A DNA stretch of 64,000 nucleotides. Origin: Desulfobaculum xiamenense (GTDB lineage Bacteria; Desulfobacterota; Desulfovibrionia; Desulfovibrionales; Desulfovibrionaceae). The stretch is taken from positions 1,655,019-1,719,018 of the forward strand of contig NZ_JAATJA010000001.1 of assembly GCF_011927665.1 (NCBI RefSeq), read 5' to 3'. Shown in pieces: positions 62,365 to 64,000 of this stretch; position 1 is the first letter of the stretch; every line of letters begins with the position of its first letter. Under the pieces are notes generated by a model that was not told the DNA's origin, ran no database searches, and saw only the letters and a list, made by a program, of their open reading frames with translations. A program made the position numbers and the translations under genes.

Positions 62365-63247
62365 TCATGCGGCCCCGCGCGTGCGGGGAACACGGCAACA
62401 TCGCCGCCGACACGTTTTCCGAATCCGGTTCATCCCCGCGCGTGCGGGGAACACAATGCAGAGCAGACGTTGCATTGCTGGTGTCTAGGTTCATCCCCGC
62501 GCGTGCGGGGAACACCACCTTTGGGAAATTCAGACTTTCATATTCAACGGTTCATCCCCGCGCGTGCGGGGAACACCCCTGCCGCCCAAAAGAAGCCACT
62601 TCACACCCCGGTTCATCCCCGCGCGTGCGGGGAACACTTACAGAATTCTCCGCCCGGTCCCGAAAACGTCGGTTCATCCCCGCGCGTGCGGGGAACACAG
62701 GTCTGATGCAGTGCCCAGTTGCGCGACCGTCGGTTCATCCCCGCGCGTGCGGGGAACACGTACGGCCGCATCCAACTGCGGATACAGCCCACGGTTCATC
62801 CCCGCGCGTGCGGGGAACACTACCACCGATGCACAGGAAAATTCGACGGGACCGGTTCATCCCCGCGCGTGCGGGGAACACACCCTGGGGCTGATTCTTG
62901 GTCAGGGGGTGTTCGGTTCATCCCCGCGCGTGCGGGGAACACTGGGGCAATGCCCTTCTCTCTGCCTCTATGGCCGGTTCATCCCCGCGCGTGCGGGGAA
63001 CACTCTTTCGCCTTCAAGATAAACTGACCGGGATCCGGTTCATCCCCGCGCGTGCGGGGAACACTCTGGGTCTGGCTCCGGAGTCGGCCCAAATCTCGGT
63101 TCATCCCCGCGCGTGCGGGGAACACGGACTTCCGGAATGTCGCGGGCGATGATCATCCGGTTCATCCCCGCGCGTGCGGGGAACACTTCCCACTGCTCAT
63201 ATAGCCGTTCAGGAATGTCGGTTCATCCCCGCGCGTGCGGGGAACAC
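62365..63247 (-). CRISPR. Type I-E CRISPR array, 15 repeats and 14 spacers
   Basis: The 29-bp repeats (plus-strand form begins CGGTTCATCCCCGCGC and ends GTGCGGGGAACAC) recur every 61 bp, with 32-bp spacers throughout. The repeats start at 62365, 62426, 62487 and so on to 63219. The first (62365-62393) is altered in its leading eight bases, marking the old, leader-distal end. The repeat at 62487 has A in place of the first C. In the transcribed sense each repeat begins GTGTTCCCCGCG, the usual I-E orientation, so transcription is from right to left. The CCCCGC/GCGGGG arms form the Cas6e hairpin. Confidence 0.98.
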
Positions 63248-63296
63248 TCTTCCTGCAACTTTCGGATTTCATTGAACAAAAATGCTCGACAAAAAT
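63248..63296 (-). promoter_or_regulatory. CRISPR leader
   Basis: This AT-rich stretch lies between the intact terminal repeat and the cas2e stop codon, containing TTTTTGTCGAGCATTTTTGT on the transcribed strand. It lies at the end where new spacers are added. It is short, so part of it may extend into the cas2 end. Confidence 0.7.

Positions 63297-64000
<704 letters not shown>

Noticed and set aside
62367-63152. Open frames across the CRISPR array with repeating peptides such as HPRACGEH
   Set aside because: They are translations of the 29-bp repeats; the 61-bp period is not a multiple of three, so several frames stay open by chance. This is a common misannotation.

Overview
The window is a GC-rich chromosomal segment that fits a Desulfovibrio-like sulfate reducer (Desulfovibrionaceae). 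The affiliation is inferred from gene content: a tungsten-type aldehyde:ferredoxin oxidoreductase with its own polyferredoxin, flagellar and motor genes mixed with HD-GYP and TPR response regulators, sigma-54 regulation, and the general style of the proteins. No rRNA is present.

Layout. 1-5.5 kb: a 5'-truncated DUF318-type permease, a receiver-TPR response regulator, fliM and a secreted Pro/Ala-rich protein. 5.6-10.8 kb (minus strand): an apparent operon of an HD-GYP/receiver protein, a cyclic-nucleotide-binding protein with a FliG-C-like tail, motA and motB. 11-25.9 kb (minus): a complete-looking MSHA/type II-like pilus assembly cluster (TPR protein, secretin, PilP-, PilMN/GspL- and PilO-like proteins, GspF, GspE, ExeA/MshM-like ATPase, three type IV prepilins), then a UshA-like protein with degenerate metal ligands and an atypical prepilin. 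Divergent from it, 26.1-31.7 kb (plus) carries four more prepilins; three are about 510-518 residues long with a C-terminal domain that looks like an L-type lectin fold, and two of these are near-identical tandem copies at their N-termini. This region is the best candidate for an undescribed surface adhesion system.

31.8-49 kb is mostly housekeeping: hflC-hflK, phosphomannomutase, ferredoxin plus AOR, a MacAB-like exporter, a TPM-like protein, rnhA, a receiver-TPR-PilZ protein, an FKBP/SlyD prolyl isomerase, and a YbbA/YbbP-type ABC exporter flanked by two TesA-like SGNH hydrolases. At 49.2 kb a tRNA-Ser(UGA) gene is the insertion site of a roughly 3.1-kb AT-rich island. The island holds an integrase remnant cut by a decayed IS3-family element, a two-TM membrane protein, and a small protein that may be related to Csx15. 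A degenerate copy of the tRNA 3' half and a displaced terminator mark its far end.

52.9-62.3 kb is an iron/substrate uptake locus. It holds a sigma-54 activator with a Fur-like box upstream, a cytoplasmic BtuF/TroA-like protein, a TonB-dependent receptor and yejABE. The promoter before the BtuF-like gene is an exact match to the sigma-54 consensus with a Fur-like box over its predicted start site and tandem palindromes further upstream, which suggests joint control by the local activator and Fur. The right end is a type I-E CRISPR array (15 repeats, 14 spacers) read on the minus strand from an AT-rich leader next to cas2e and a partial cas1e.
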